Assembly (NCBI RefSeq): GCF_000708675.1
Contig: NZ_JELR01000005.1
Span: forward strand, 302,177 to 366,176
Origin: Microbulbifer sp. HZ11
GTDB lineage: Bacteria; Pseudomonadota; Gammaproteobacteria; Pseudomonadales; Cellvibrionaceae
Direction of reading: 5' to 3'
Length of the DNA: 64,000 bases
The notes beneath the pieces were generated by a model. That model saw nothing but the letters and a program-made list of their open reading frames with translations. It was not told the origin of the DNA and searched no databases. A program made the translations under genes and the position numbers. Each line of letters opens with the position of its first letter. Within the stretch, counting starts at the first letter, position 1. Positions 11,669-21,832 of the stretch are shown here, piece after piece.

Positions 11669-12517
11669 ATGCATCACACCGGCTATACCCCGGATACGGT
11701 CGCTGTAATTGGTGCCGGTAATGCGCTGGACAGCGCCCTGCAGAAGGGACTGCAGAAAGTGGGCTTCCGGGTGCAGCTACTCGGGGCGGAGCAGTTTGTT
11801 GCCAGCGGACTCGCTAGCGGTGTCAGGCCGATCGTTGTGAACGCTGCCAGCTGTGCCGGCGGCCCCCGGATGAGGGAGGCCAAGTCAGTGTGTGAGGCGC
11901 TGTTAAACCAACCGAGTCATGCGGTACTGCACCTGTCCTCCTACGGCGTATTTGGCCGTGTGCGGGGCAAAAAAATCGACGAAGAAGCGGAGCCCGCTCC
12001 ACTTTCCGAGCGAGGTGAGGACTGGCTCGCCTGCGAGCAGATCCTGTCCCGGCTGGAAAACGCCAGTATCCTGCGTTTGGGCTGGCAGGTGGATCGCAGT
12101 GAAGATGCTCTGCTTGGCCGAATTCTGCGCACGCTGCTGGATGGACGTGCGGTGTCTCTTGACGATGTCAGCCGGGGAAATCCGGTAACCGTATCGGATC
12201 TGGTACGGGTTGCTGTGGCGGTTACCCAGCAGTTGGCCAGTGGCGCACCAAAATCCGGCCTGTATCACTACGGCTCTGCCGACACCTGTACCGCCATGGA
12301 TTTTGGTCGTGAGGTGGTGGACCGGGTGCGCAGCCTTTATGGGGAAGACTTTGCTGCGGAGCTGGTTACCCTGGAACCGGGTGAGGAGGATCGCTCTTCG
12401 GTGCTGTCCTGCGAGCGCTTGCGCGATGTGTTTGGCATCCAGCAGCGCAGCTGGCGCCAGGGGCTGACCCGGCAGGTGGAGTTGTGGCTCGAGCGATTGC
12501 AGAAGAGCGCGACCTGA
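11669..12517 (+). CDS. NAD(P)-binding Rossmann-fold protein, RmlD/epimerase-like
   Basis: A 282-residue protein of the extended SDR (NAD-dependent epimerase/dehydratase) type, 16 bp after ssb. An N-terminal Rossmann beta strand and turn are seen (VAVIGAGNALDSAL), as is the family's SSYGVFG and downstream IDEEAEPAPLSERG. The usual GxxGxxG is broken: the third glycine position holds an Asp. No YxxxK active-site pair follows SSYGVFG. It may bind a nucleotide without classical catalysis. The partner next to ssb in related genomes is a similar protein of unknown role. I give no substrate. Confidence 0.6.
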   Translation: MHHTGYTPDTVAVIGAGNALDSALQKGLQKVGFRVQLLGAEQFVASGLASGVRPIVVNAASCAGGPRMREAKSVCEALLNQPSHAVLHLSSYGVFGRVRGKKIDEEAEPAPLSERGEDWLACEQILSRLENASILRLGWQVDRSEDALLGRILRTLLDGRAVSLDDVSRGNPVTVSDLVRVAVAVTQQLASGAPKSGLYHYGSADTCTAMDFGREVVDRVRSLYGEDFAAELVTLEPGEEDRSSVLSCERLRDVFGIQQRSWRQGLTRQVELWLERLQKSAT

Positions 12518-12545
12518 CCGCACTGCTTGCTGAGCTCCAACCACG

Positions 12546-12579
12546 AAAAAGGGCGAACCCCACGGGATTCGCCCTTTTT
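12546..12579. terminator. Bidirectional terminator between the epimerase-like gene and fabB
   Basis: AAAAAGGGCGAA (12546-12557) pairs with TTCGCCCTTTTT (12568-12579). There is an A-run on the left and a T-run on the right, so it can stop transcripts from both convergent genes. Confidence 0.88.
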
Positions 12580-12613
12580 CTTTCTGCTTGCCGGACAGTG
12601 TCCGGCAGCGCAA

Positions 12614-13837
12614 TCAGATCTTGTCGAAGATCAGGCTGGCGTTGGTACCACCAAAGCCGAAAGAGTTCGACAGCGCGCGGTTGACCTTGGTCTCCCGCAG
12701 CTCGGTCACCAGATCCAGGCCTTCCGCAGCTTCATCCACAGTCTCCACATTGGCAGAGGCGGCGATAAAGTCGTTCTGCATCATCAGCAGTGAGTAGATG
12801 GCTTCCTGAACGCCAGCGGCACCCAGGGAGTGGCCGGTCAGGGACTTGGTGGAGGCAAATGCCGGCACCTTGTCACCGAACACTTCCTTCATTGCGCGCA
12901 ACTCGGCCACATCGCCCACCGGAGTGGAGGTGCCGTGGGTGTTGATGTAGTCCACACCACCTTCCAGGCCGTTGCCGTCCATACCCGCCAGTGCCTGCTG
13001 CATACAGCGCGCTGCACCTTCACCGCTCGGAGCCACCATGTCATAACCGTCGGAGGTGGCACCGTAACCCACCAGTTCGGCGATGATGTTGGCGCCGCGG
13101 GCCTTGGCGTGCTCGTACTCTTCCAGCACTACACAGCCGCCGCCACCGGCGATGACAAAGCCGTCGCGGTTTGCATCGTAGGGGCGCGATGCGGTAGTGG
13201 GGGCATCGTTGTACTTGGAGGACAGGGCGCCCATGGCGTCAAACAGGTGTGTCAGGCTCCACGCCAGCTCTTCACCGCCACCGGCAAATACCACATCCTG
13301 CTTGCCCATCTGGATCAGCTCTGCACCGTTGCCGATACAGTGTGCGGAAGTGGCACAGGCGGAAGAGATGGAGTAGTTCACCCCCTTGATCTTGAACGGG
13401 GTGGCCAGACACGCAGACACGGTGCTGCCCATGACCTGAGGTACCCGGTAAGCACCTACACGGCGCACACCCTTGGTTTTCAGGATATTGGCCGACTCGA
13501 TGATGGCTGCAGTGGAAGTGCCACCGGAACCCATCACCAGACCGGTACGCGGGTTGGATACATCGGATTCTTCCAGGCCCGCCATTGCGATGGCTTCCGC
13601 CATGGAAATGTACGCGTAGGCCGCGGAATCGCCCATAAACCGCAGGTGCTTGCGGTCGATATGCTCTTTGAAGTCGATATCGACCACACCGGCGATCTGG
13701 CTGCGCAGACCCAGCTCGGCGTATTCATCCATGGTGCGGATGCCGCTGCGGCCGGCTTTCAGGGAGGCCAGCACTTCTGTCGTGTTGTTACCGATACAGG
13801 AAGTGATGCCCATTCCGGTAATGACTACCCGGCGCAT
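12614..13837 (-). CDS. fabB: 3-oxoacyl-ACP synthase I
   Basis: FabB condenses malonyl-ACP with acyl-ACP and is needed for elongating unsaturated fatty acids. The 407-residue thiolase-fold protein has the nucleophilic Cys at about residue 161 ([12 protein letters not shown]). The two His motifs [11 protein letters not shown] and [14 protein letters not shown] and the closing [12 protein letters not shown] are present. It lies 76 bp downstream of fabA, the classic fabA-fabB pair. That pairing separates it from FabF, which sits near fabD/acpP. Confidence 0.96.
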   Translation of the reverse strand: MRRVVITGMGITSCIGNNTTEVLASLKAGRSGIRTMDEYAELGLRSQIAGVVDIDFKEHIDRKHLRFMGDSAAYAYISMAEAIAMAGLEESDVSNPRTGLVMGSGGTSTAAIIESANILKTKGVRRVGAYRVPQVMGSTVSACLATPFKIKGVNYSISSACATSAHCIGNGAELIQMGKQDVVFAGGGEELAWSLTHLFDAMGALSSKYNDAPTTASRPYDANRDGFVIAGGGGCVVLEEYEHAKARGANIIAELVGYGATSDGYDMVAPSGEGAARCMQQALAGMDGNGLEGGVDYINTHGTSTPVGDVAELRAMKEVFGDKVPAFASTKSLTGHSLGAAGVQEAIYSLLMMQNDFIAASANVETVDEAAEGLDLVTELRETKVNRALSNSFGFGGTNASLIFDKI

Positions 13838-13913
13838 AGTGATCTCCAGTAAAACTTGTTGTGTGAATTGTTATTGTTTTATGTGACAGACGCTTGATGG
13901 ATTACTTATCCGA

Positions 13914-14438
13914 TCAGAAGTTGTCGGTACGGGTAAACAGGCCCACGCGCAGATCTTTGGCGGTGTAGATCTCACGGCCATCGACGGATACCGATCCATT
14001 GCCAATGCCCATCACCAGCTTGCGCTCAACCAGGCGGCTCATCTGAATATGGTATGTCACTTTTTTGTTGGTCGGCAGGATCTGACCGGTGAATTTCACC
14101 TCACCACAGCCCAGGGCGCGACCGCGGCCGGGGTTGCCTTTCCACGCCAGGAAGTAGCCGAGCAGCTGCCACATGGCGTCGAGGCCGAGGCAGCCGGGCA
14201 TGACCGGGTCGCCGGGGAAGTGACAGTCAAAGAACCACAGGTCCGGCGTGATATCCAGTTCGGCGATCAGCTCCCCTTTGCCGAATTCACCGCCGTCTTT
14301 GGCAATGTGCGTAATGCGATCCAGCATCAGCATGTTGGGAGCAGGCAGCTGGGCATTGCCCGGGCCGAACATTTTGCCCTGGCTGCATTCCAGGAGTTCT
14401 TCACGGGTGTAGCTGCTTTTTTGAACGAAATTACTCAT
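13914..14438 (-). CDS. fabA: 3-hydroxydecanoyl-ACP dehydratase/isomerase
   Basis: FabA dehydrates 3-hydroxydecanoyl-ACP and isomerises trans-2 to cis-3-decenoyl-ACP, the branch point for unsaturated fatty acids. The 174-residue hot-dog protein holds the active His at residue 73 ([13 protein letters not shown]) and Asp at 87 ([12 protein letters not shown]). Both are offset by three from E. coli. The ATG at 14438 gives [15 protein letters not shown]. It is the first gene of the fabA-fabB unit and has a good promoter at 14477-14504. Confidence 0.97.
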   Translation of the reverse strand: MSNFVQKSSYTREELLECSQGKMFGPGNAQLPAPNMLMLDRITHIAKDGGEFGKGELIAELDITPDLWFFDCHFPGDPVMPGCLGLDAMWQLLGYFLAWKGNPGRGRALGCGEVKFTGQILPTNKKVTYHIQMSRLVERKLVMGIGNGSVSVDGREIYTAKDLRVGLFTRTDNF

Positions 14439-14476
14439 TGGGTCCCCGATTCTGGGTATTTCTTACACGAGCCGGC

Positions 14477-14504
14477 ATTCTAAGCGCTAAGGAGTCCTTG
14501 TCCA
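14477..14504 (-). promoter_or_regulatory. fabA promoter
   Basis: Reading leftward, TGGACA (14504-14499) and TAGAAT (14482-14477) are separated by 16 bp and followed by GCCGGC. The -35 matches TTGACA at five of six positions. No clear FabR- or DesT-type palindrome was recognised in the rest of the 298 bp fabA/galU gap. Confidence 0.6.
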
Positions 14505-14736
14505 GTCGGTCATAACCCTTTTTGTGACTGGAACTGTCCCAATTAGCCCTTGACCAACCTTGTGTGGCTTGAAACTCCGGACATCTTGCCAGATTGCCCG
14601 GCCGCTGCGCCGGATGCTGGCTGGCGGGAGATTGCACCTGAATGTTGCAACAAAATTGTGATAACTTTCGGCGTTTCGGGAAATGGCCAGAGTCTGCCAA
14701 AGGTTCCCAGGCACGAATATTAATGAGGGGAGTGTC

Positions 14737-15573
14737 ATGCTCAAAAAATGTCTTTTCCCGGTCGCCGGCTACGGCACCCGTTTTCTGCCCGCCACCAAGG
14801 CCATGCCCAAGGAAATGCTGCCCCTGGTCAACAAGCCCCTGGTGCAATACGGGGTGGAGGAGGCCATTGAGGCCGGGTTGACCGAGATCGGGTTTGTAAC
14901 TGGCCGCGGCAAGCGCGCCATCGAGGATCACTTCGATACCAATTTTGAGCTGGAACACCAGATTGCCGGCACCGGCAAGGAGCGCTACCTGGATTGTGTG
15001 CGCCAGGTGATCGACAGTGCCAGCTTTTCCTATACCCGCCAGGGGGAGATGCGCGGTCTGGGTGATGCCATCCTCCAGGGCCAGCGGCTGATCGGCGATG
15101 AGCCCTTCGGCGTGGTGCTGGCGGATGACCTCTGCCTGAATGAGGATCTCGGTGTACTGGGCCAGATGGTGCAGCTGTACAAGCAGTTCCGTTGCAGTAT
15201 CGTCGCCGTTGAGGAAGTACCCAAAGAGCATATCCACAAGTTCGGCGTCATTGCCGGCAATGAAATCAAGCCCGGCCTCTACCAGGTCACCGATATGGTG
15301 GAAAAACCCAAGGCCGAAGACGCGCCGAGCAATATGGCGATTATCGGCCGCTATGTGCTGACCCCGGATATCTTCGACCTGATTCGCGAGACACCGCCGG
15401 GCAAAAACGGTGAGGTGCAGATTACCGATGCGTTGCTGACGCAGGCCCAACGTGGTTGTGTTCTTGCATACCGTTTTAAAGGCCGCCGCTTCGACTGCGG
15501 CTCGGTGGATGGCTTTATCGAAGCCACCAACCATGTATATCAAAATATTTATCTGCCCGGGGAGAGTGGCTGA
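14737..15573 (+). CDS. galU: UTP-glucose-1-phosphate uridylyltransferase
   Basis: GalU makes UDP-glucose from UTP and glucose-1-phosphate. The 278-residue protein opens MLKKCLFPVAGYGTRFLPAT and has the signature KAMPKEMLPLVNKPL, followed by EKPKAEDAPS and KGRRFDCGS. The frame is open further left, but the ATG at 14737 has GAGGGGAG five bases upstream and gives the family N-terminus. Its stop codon abuts the ATG of the phosphomannomutase gene, so the two are co-translated. Confidence 0.95.
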   Translation: MLKKCLFPVAGYGTRFLPATKAMPKEMLPLVNKPLVQYGVEEAIEAGLTEIGFVTGRGKRAIEDHFDTNFELEHQIAGTGKERYLDCVRQVIDSASFSYTRQGEMRGLGDAILQGQRLIGDEPFGVVLADDLCLNEDLGVLGQMVQLYKQFRCSIVAVEEVPKEHIHKFGVIAGNEIKPGLYQVTDMVEKPKAEDAPSNMAIIGRYVLTPDIFDLIRETPPGKNGEVQITDALLTQAQRGCVLAYRFKGRRFDCGSVDGFIEATNHVYQNIYLPGESG

Positions 15574-16923
15574 ATGTCTGAGTTAACCTGTTTTAAAGCC
15601 TATGACCTGCGCGGCCGGGTGCCGGATGAGCTGAACACGGATGTCGCTTATCGAGTAGGTCGCGCCTTCGCGCAATTCCTCGACGCCCGTCGCGTCGTGG
15701 TCGGTCACGATATCCGTCTGACCAGTAGCGAGCTGACCGATGCCCTGGCCAATGGCCTGCGCGATGCTGGCGCCGACGTTTACCACATTGGTGAATGCGG
15801 TACCGAAGAGATTTATTTTTCTACCTTCCATGACGACTTTGATGGCGGCATCTGCGTGACCGCCAGCCACAACCCCATGGACTACAACGGTATGAAGTTC
15901 GTGCGCGCCGGCTCCCGCCCGATCAGTGGCGACACCGGCCTGCTGGATATCAAAAAGCTCGCTGAAGAAAATAATTTTGGTGAAGTGGAAAAGCGCGGAG
16001 AAATGCACACCTTTGCGCACCGCGACGATTTCGTAAAACACCTGCTCGGTTATGTGGACGTTTCCGAACTGAAGCCGCTGAAGCTGGTGGTCAACGCCGG
16101 TAACGGTGGTGCCGGTAGCGTGGTGGATGCGCTGGCACCTCACCTGCCATTCGAGTTTGTGCGCGTGCACCACGAGCCCGATGGTAGCTTCCCTAACGGT
16201 ATCCCCAACCCGATCTTGCCGGAAAACCGCGAGTCTACTGCTGCAGCGGTACGTGAGAGCGGTGCGGATTTCGGCATTGCCTGGGATGGTGACTTTGATC
16301 GCTGCTTCTTCTTTGATGAAAGCGGCAACTTTATTGAAGGTTACTACGTTGTCGGCCTGCTGGCGGAGGCATTCCTGCTCAAAAATCCGGGTGCCAATGT
16401 CGTCCACGATCCACGCCTGACCTGGAATACCGAAGACATCGTAAAAGCGGCGGGCGGTGAACCGGTACAGAGCAAAACCGGCCATGCGTTTATTAAAGAG
16501 CGGATGCGCAAGGAAGATGCCATTTACGGTGGCGAGATGAGCGCGCACCACTATTTCCGCGACTTCGCCTATTGCGACAGTGGCATGATCCCGTGGTTGC
16601 TGGTGGCCGAACTGGTAAGCCGCAGTGGCAAGTCTCTGTCCCAGCTGGTGGGTGAGCGCATGGCCGCTTTCCCTTGCAGTGGCGAGATCAATTCCAAAGT
16701 GGAAGATCCCAAAGCCCTGTTAAAGGCGGCGGAAGCAAAATATGCAGGCGACGCTAACAGCGTCGAACACGTGGATGGCCTGAGCGTTGCTTTTGATGAT
16801 TGGCGGTTCAACCTGCGTATGTCCAACACCGAACCGGTTGTGCGTCTGAACGTTGAATCCCGTGGGGATGAGGCGTTGATGAAGGCCAAGACTGAAGAGT
16901 TACTGGGTCTGATTCGCAGGTAG
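15574..16923 (+). CDS. manB: Phosphomannomutase (CpsG/ManB type)
   Basis: Interconverts mannose-6-phosphate and mannose-1-phosphate, and possibly the glucose phosphates. The 449-residue alpha-D-phosphohexomutase has the phosphoserine loop [16 protein letters not shown] near residue 97. The metal loop is [13 protein letters not shown], the sugar-binding loop [10 protein letters not shown], and the phosphate-binding loop [14 protein letters not shown]. It starts directly after the galU stop. With galU and manC it forms a set making UDP-glucose and GDP-mannose, although manC lies 6 kb away. Dual mutase activity cannot be judged from sequence. Confidence 0.88.
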   Translation: MSELTCFKAYDLRGRVPDELNTDVAYRVGRAFAQFLDARRVVVGHDIRLTSSELTDALANGLRDAGADVYHIGECGTEEIYFSTFHDDFDGGICVTASHNPMDYNGMKFVRAGSRPISGDTGLLDIKKLAEENNFGEVEKRGEMHTFAHRDDFVKHLLGYVDVSELKPLKLVVNAGNGGAGSVVDALAPHLPFEFVRVHHEPDGSFPNGIPNPILPENRESTAAAVRESGADFGIAWDGDFDRCFFFDESGNFIEGYYVVGLLAEAFLLKNPGANVVHDPRLTWNTEDIVKAAGGEPVQSKTGHAFIKERMRKEDAIYGGEMSAHHYFRDFAYCDSGMIPWLLVAELVSRSGKSLSQLVGERMAAFPCSGEINSKVEDPKALLKAAEAKYAGDANSVEHVDGLSVAFDDWRFNLRMSNTEPVVRLNVESRGDEALMKAKTEELLGLIRR

Positions 16924-16984
16924 TGGGTTCTGGGCTGGTGCTTCGTTGTAACCCCTGTTGCACTTTGTAGCGGGGCTTAGTGGC

Positions 16985-17098
16985 GGTCCTGCCATCGGGT
17001 ACTGCCTTGCGAGACACGCCGTGAACCCATCCATGGGGGCTCTTCTAAAACGTCCCTGTTTTAGAAGGTCTCGCAAGGCAGTACCCGATAGCAGGGCC
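16985..17098. repeat. Nested palindrome element A (double hairpin inside long arms)
   Basis: Outer arms 16985-17014 and 17069-17098 are complementary at 28 of 30 positions. They enclose a 54-base core with two hairpins. The first is CCCATCCATGGG at about 17025. The second is a nine-base stem TTCTAAAAC/GTTTTAGAA with loop GTCCCT (17042-17065). The core CGCCGTGAACCCATCCATGG recurs in elements B and C. It sits between the convergent manB and ispB, just before a terminator. The rest of the 299 bp gap holds nothing else that I recognise. Confidence 0.9.
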
Positions 17099-17189
17099 TT
17101 CGCATTGCAGCTTTGTATGTTGGCCAACCTCTGGTTGGTAGTGGGTTGGTGCCGCGCCGCCACTGTGGGAATAAAAAGACCCCAGAATC

Positions 17190-17222
17190 AAAAAGCCCCG
17201 GAATAACTCCAGGGCTTTTTGG
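17190..17222. terminator. Terminator between manB and ispB
   Basis: AAAAAGCCCCGGA (17190-17202) pairs with TCCAGGGCTTTTT (17208-17220) with one mismatch. T-runs on both strands suit the convergent galU-manB and ispB transcripts. Confidence 0.85.
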
Positions 17223-18185
17223 TTAGGTAGTCCGCTGAATCGAAAACTCCGCAAGCTGCCTGAGTGCAGTTTTGTGCTCACCGTCTGGCAAAAACTCCAG
17301 TTTTTCCAGAGCCAGCGTCACTTCTTTCCTCGCCCGATCAAAAGTGTAATCCAGAGCGCCACAATTCTCGATGGCCGCCACGATCTCGGTGAGTTTCTCC
17401 GAACTCTTTTGCTCAATGGCTGCCTTCACCAGAGCCGCCTGTTCCGCTGTGCCATTCGCCATGGCGTAAATCAGCGGCAGGGTGGGTTTGCCCTCGGCCA
17501 GGTCGTCACCCACATTTTTGCCCAGCTCTTCCGAATTACCCCGGTAATCCAGTGCATCGTCGACGAGCTGGAACGCGGAACCCAGGTGGCGGCCGTACAG
17601 TTTCAGGGACTCCCGTTCGTCGTCAGTACAGCCGGCCAGTACTGCCGCGGTCTCACAGGCGGCCTCGAACAGGGCACCGGTCTTCTTATGGATGACTGTC
17701 AGGTAGTTTTCTTCGCTGACCGCTGGATCGCCCGCGTTCACCAGCTGCTGTACCTCGCCCTCGGCAATGGTATTGGTGGTATCCGACAGGATGGACATGA
17801 TGTCCATATCCCGCAATGCCACCATCATCTGGAAGGCGCGGGAGTATAGAAAGTCCCCCACCAGCACCGCCGGCGCATTGCCCCACTGGGCATTGGCGGT
17901 GAGACGTCCGCGGCGCATGTCCGAGGTGTCCACCACATCGTCGTGCAGCAGGGTCGCGGTGTGGATAAACTCGATAATCGCCGCCAGGGTGATATGTTTG
18001 CTGCCCTGGTAGCCTGCGGCGCGGCTGCACAATAGCACCAGTAGCGGGCGCAAACGCTTGCCGCCTGCCTCGACCAGATAGTGTCCGATGTTCTCCACCA
18101 GGGGAACGTCCGAGTGCAGTTGATCAATGATATGTTGGTTGACGGCGGCGAAGTCGTCCGCGGCTACCTGATGAAAGGGCAACAT
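17223..18185 (-). CDS. ispB: Octaprenyl (polyprenyl) diphosphate synthase
   Basis: This enzyme extends farnesyl diphosphate with isopentenyl diphosphate to make the ubiquinone side chain. The 320-residue all-helical trans-prenyltransferase has the first Asp-rich motif LLHDDVVDTSDMRRG and the second FQLVDDALDYRG. GGKRLRPLLVLLCS lies near residue 42. The ATG at 18185 has AAGGA upstream. It is divergent from rplU-rpmA-obgE, the standard arrangement in gammaproteobacteria. Chain length is inferred from that context, not from residues. Confidence 0.95.
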   Translation of the reverse strand: MLPFHQVAADDFAAVNQHIIDQLHSDVPLVENIGHYLVEAGGKRLRPLLVLLCSRAAGYQGSKHITLAAIIEFIHTATLLHDDVVDTSDMRRGRLTANAQWGNAPAVLVGDFLYSRAFQMMVALRDMDIMSILSDTTNTIAEGEVQQLVNAGDPAVSEENYLTVIHKKTGALFEAACETAAVLAGCTDDERESLKLYGRHLGSAFQLVDDALDYRGNSEELGKNVGDDLAEGKPTLPLIYAMANGTAEQAALVKAAIEQKSSEKLTEIVAAIENCGALDYTFDRARKEVTLALEKLEFLPDGEHKTALRQLAEFSIQRTT

Positions 18186-18280
18186 GCAGGGTCCTTAATA
18201 CTTCTCTGTATCGATTTACGGCGGCAAGCCTAGCGGTTTTGGCCCCGGGCGGAAAGGAAGCCTGTCGGAAAAGTGCACTA

Positions 18281-18309
18281 TTGTATCAATCGGACGAATT
18301 GATTAGAAT
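18281..18309 (+). promoter_or_regulatory. rplU-rpmA promoter
   Basis: TTGTAT (18281-18286) and TAGAAT (18304-18309) are 17 bp apart, followed by CTGCGCCCCGC, a GC-rich discriminator. It leaves a leader of roughly 150 bases before rplU, long enough for regulation by structure. Confidence 0.7.
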
Positions 18310-18468
18310 CTGCGCCCCGCTTGAACCCGGCCTGTCCTCTGGGCGGCACAATGAGCGGGGAAGAAGTATCAATCATCAACGGCGCAAGCTCCCAAAATGC
18401 TGGCTAACCGGTCATTTTTAATCTGACCAGGCCGCTGCTTCGTGTCGTCCATTTTGGAGCATAGAAAT

Positions 18469-18780
18469 ATGTACGCTGTTATCGAAAGCGGTGGCAAACA
18501 ACACCGTGTAGAGGAAGGCGAAGTACTGCGCCTGGAAAAAATTGAAGTCGCTACTGGCGAATCTGTCGATTTCGACAAGGTTCTGATGGTAGTGAACGGT
18601 GACACCATCAACATCGGTGCCCCGGTAGTGGAAGGTGCCAAGGTGACTGCAGAAGTGCTGAGCCACGGCCGCGGCGAAAAAGTACGGATCATCAAGTTCC
18701 GTCGTCGTAAGCACTCCATGAAGCGTCAAGGCCACCGTCAGTGGTACACCGAAGTTAAAATCACTGGCATCAAAGGCTAA
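18469..18780 (+). CDS. rplU: 50S ribosomal protein L21
   Basis: A 103-residue L21, an early 23S rRNA binder. It begins [17 protein letters not shown], the family signature, and ends with [18 protein letters not shown] longer reading from a GTG at 18442 is possible, but the ATG at 18469 has TTGGAGC upstream and gives the normal length. It is the first gene of rplU-rpmA. Confidence 0.97.
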   Translation: MYAVIESGGKQHRVEEGEVLRLEKIEVATGESVDFDKVLMVVNGDTINIGAPVVEGAKVTAEVLSHGRGEKVRIIKFRRRKHSMKRQGHRQWYTEVKITGIKG

Positions 18781-18811
18781 TCACCAGGTAATAGAAGAGG
18801 AGTAACTACTC

Positions 18812-19069
18812 ATGGCACACAAGAAAGCTGGCGGTAGTACGCGCAACGGTCGCGATTCCGAAAGTAAACGCCTGGGCGTTAAGCGCTTTGGCGGCCAAGC
18901 GGTTTCCGCAGGCAGCATCATCGTTCGTCAACGTGGCACCAAGTTCCACGCTGGCGTTAACGTTGGTATGGGCAAAGATCACACCCTGTTCGCGACTGCC
19001 GATGGCGTTGTGAAGTTTGAGGTGAAAGGCGCCAACAACCGCAAGTTTGTTTCCATCGAAACAGCCTAA
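18812..19069 (+). CDS. rpmA: 50S ribosomal protein L27
   Basis: An 85-residue L27, whose N-terminal tail reaches the peptidyl transferase centre. The start [20 protein letters not shown] and the block [13 protein letters not shown] are diagnostic. AGAGGAG lies before the ATG. It follows rplU by 31 bp and is followed by a strong terminator. Confidence 0.98.
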   Translation: MAHKKAGGSTRNGRDSESKRLGVKRFGGQAVSAGSIIVRQRGTKFHAGVNVGMGKDHTLFATADGVVKFEVKGANNRKFVSIETA

Positions 19070-19090
19070 GCGGTCATTACGCCCGATCGA

Positions 19091-19117
19091 AAAGCCCCGC
19101 ATTCGCGGGGCTTTTTT
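19091..19117 (+). terminator. Rho-independent terminator after rpmA
   Basis: AAAGCCCCGC (19091-19100) pairs with GCGGGGCTTT (19105-19114) around ATTC, followed by Ts. It separates rplU-rpmA from obgE. Confidence 0.9.
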
Positions 19118-19144
19118 GTATTGATCAGCCGCAAATTACACTGA

Positions 19145-20377
<1,233 letters not shown>

Positions 20378-20383
20378 GTAGTC

Positions 20384-20430
20384 TGCCCCTGCAGCGCAAA
20401 ATCCTGTGTGAGGATTTGACCGCAGGGGCA
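20384..20430 (+). repeat. Nested inverted repeat between obgE and proB
   Basis: TGCCCCTGC (20384-20392) pairs with GCAGGGGCA (20422-20430). Inside, AAATCCT (20399-20405) pairs with AGGATTT (20411-20417). There is no T-run, so a simple terminator is unlikely. It ends 20 bp before the proB ATG and could influence proB translation or mRNA processing. Confidence 0.6.
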
Positions 20431-20450
20431 TATCCCCACACGAGGAAGAA

Positions 20451-21584
20451 ATGGACTCCATCTCGCCGCGCCAGCAGCTTGCCGCCAGCAAGCGCTGGGT
20501 CGTAAAAATTGGCAGTGCCCTGTTGACCGACAATGGCCGCGGTGTAAACCGCGCCGCCATCCAGAACTGGGCCGGCCAGATCAGCGCCCTGCGTCGCCAG
20601 GGTATCGAAGTATTGCTGGTTTCCTCCGGTGCCGTGGCGGCGGGAATGGACCGATTGGGTTGGCGCAAGCGTCCGGAGTCCATCCATCAATTGCAGGCGG
20701 CGGCTGCCGTGGGGCAGAGCCATCTGGTGCAGGTCTATGAGCACGCCTTCGGTCAGTTCGACTGCCGCACCGCACAGATCCTGCTGGATCACGACGACCT
20801 CTCCAATCGCACCCGTTACCTGAATGCCCGCAGTACCATCAAGACACTGCTGTCTCTCGGCGCGGTGCCCATCATCAATGAAAATGACACGGTGGTGACC
20901 GACGAGATCCGCTTTGGTGACAACGACACTCTGGGTGCGCTGGTGGCCAATCTGGTAGAGGCGGACGTGTTGTTGATTCTCACCGATGCCAATGGTCTGT
21001 TTACCGAAGATCCTCGCGACAACCCCGCAGCCGAGTTGGTGCGCGAGGCGACGGCCACAGATCCGCGTCTGGTGGCCATGGCGGGTGGTTCCCGCAGTGG
21101 TCTGGGGCGCGGGGGGATGGCGACCAAGGTGCGCGCCGCGCAGCTGGCGGCGCGCTCCGGTGCGCGTACGGTGATTGTGGGTGGCGCCGAGGATTCGGTG
21201 ATCGAGCGTGTGGCGGCGGGGGAGGATCTCGGGACGCTGCTGCTGCCTGAGGCGGATTTGCTTACCGCGCGCAAGCGCTGGCTGGCGGGACAGTTGCAGG
21301 TGCGCGGTAAGCTGGTGCTGGATGCGGGTGCCGAGCGGGCGCTGCGCGACCAGGGTAAGAGCCTACTGCCGGTGGGGGTTGTGGAGCTTGAAGGTCGCTT
21401 CCATCGCGGTGAGCTGGTCAGCTGCGTGAATGGTGCCGGTGAAGAGATCGCCCGCGGGCTGGTGAATTACGATAGTTCCGAGGCGGTAAAGATCTGTGGG
21501 CAGCCCTCTGACCGCATCGTCGAGTTGCTCGGTTATCGCGACGACGACGAGCTGATCCACCGCGACAACCTGATTCTTCTCTAG
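20451..21584 (+). CDS. proB: Glutamate 5-kinase
   Basis: The first enzyme of proline synthesis, phosphorylating the glutamate side chain. The 377 residues contain an amino acid kinase domain ([48 protein letters not shown]). A C-terminal PUA domain starts at about residue 285 ([33 protein letters not shown]). The long form with PUA is usual in proteobacteria. CACGAGGAAGAA precedes the ATG. proA is not nearby. Confidence 0.95.
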   Translation: MDSISPRQQLAASKRWVVKIGSALLTDNGRGVNRAAIQNWAGQISALRRQGIEVLLVSSGAVAAGMDRLGWRKRPESIHQLQAAAAVGQSHLVQVYEHAFGQFDCRTAQILLDHDDLSNRTRYLNARSTIKTLLSLGAVPIINENDTVVTDEIRFGDNDTLGALVANLVEADVLLILTDANGLFTEDPRDNPAAELVREATATDPRLVAMAGGSRSGLGRGGMATKVRAAQLAARSGARTVIVGGAEDSVIERVAAGEDLGTLLLPEADLLTARKRWLAGQLQVRGKLVLDAGAERALRDQGKSLLPVGVVELEGRFHRGELVSCVNGAGEEIARGLVNYDSSEAVKICGQPSDRIVELLGYRDDDELIHRDNLILL

Positions 21585-21606
21585 GTTTTATTCTGGATTT
21601 TTTGGC

Positions 21607-21750
21607 GGTTCCGCTACCGGTTAAAGCCTTGCGAGACACGCCGTGCACCCGGTCCAGCCGCCTCAGCGCGGCGCCTTCGGCCCCTGGGGGGCTCTGCGAA
21701 AACATCCCTGTTTTCGAAGGCCTCGCAAGGCTTTAACCGGTATCGAAACC
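21607..21750. repeat. Nested palindrome element B
   Basis: Outer arms 21607-21635 and 21722-21750 pair at 27 of 29 positions; the inner 21 bp are perfect. The core again starts CACGCCGTG. It ends with a hairpin CGAAAAC/GTTTTCG with loop ATCCCT, as in element A. The first hairpin is enlarged here to about 45 bases and is GC-rich (21648-21692). The inner arm GCCTTGCGAG is shared with element A, but the outer part is not. It lies between convergent proB and rpsT. Confidence 0.9.
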
Positions 21751-21785
21751 TTCTCGCCGGCTGTTGGTAGTTTCTTTCCGACAAT

Positions 21786-21813
21786 AAAAAACCCCGCATT
21801 AGCGGGGTTTTTT
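21786..21813 (-). terminator. Terminator of rpsT
   Basis: AAAAAACCCCGC (21786-21797) pairs with GCGGGGTTTTTT (21802-21813) around ATTA. On the minus strand it is followed by a U-rich tail and ends the rpsT transcript. It may also stop proB. Confidence 0.9.
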
Positions 21814-21832
21814 GTGCTCAGGAAGCGGCGGC

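Noticed and set aside
12830..13852. A 340-residue frame opposite fabB, and a similar one opposite ilvC (61264-62313)
   Set aside because: Both mirror highly expressed genes with strong codon bias, which produces long open antisense frames. No family signature or start signal.
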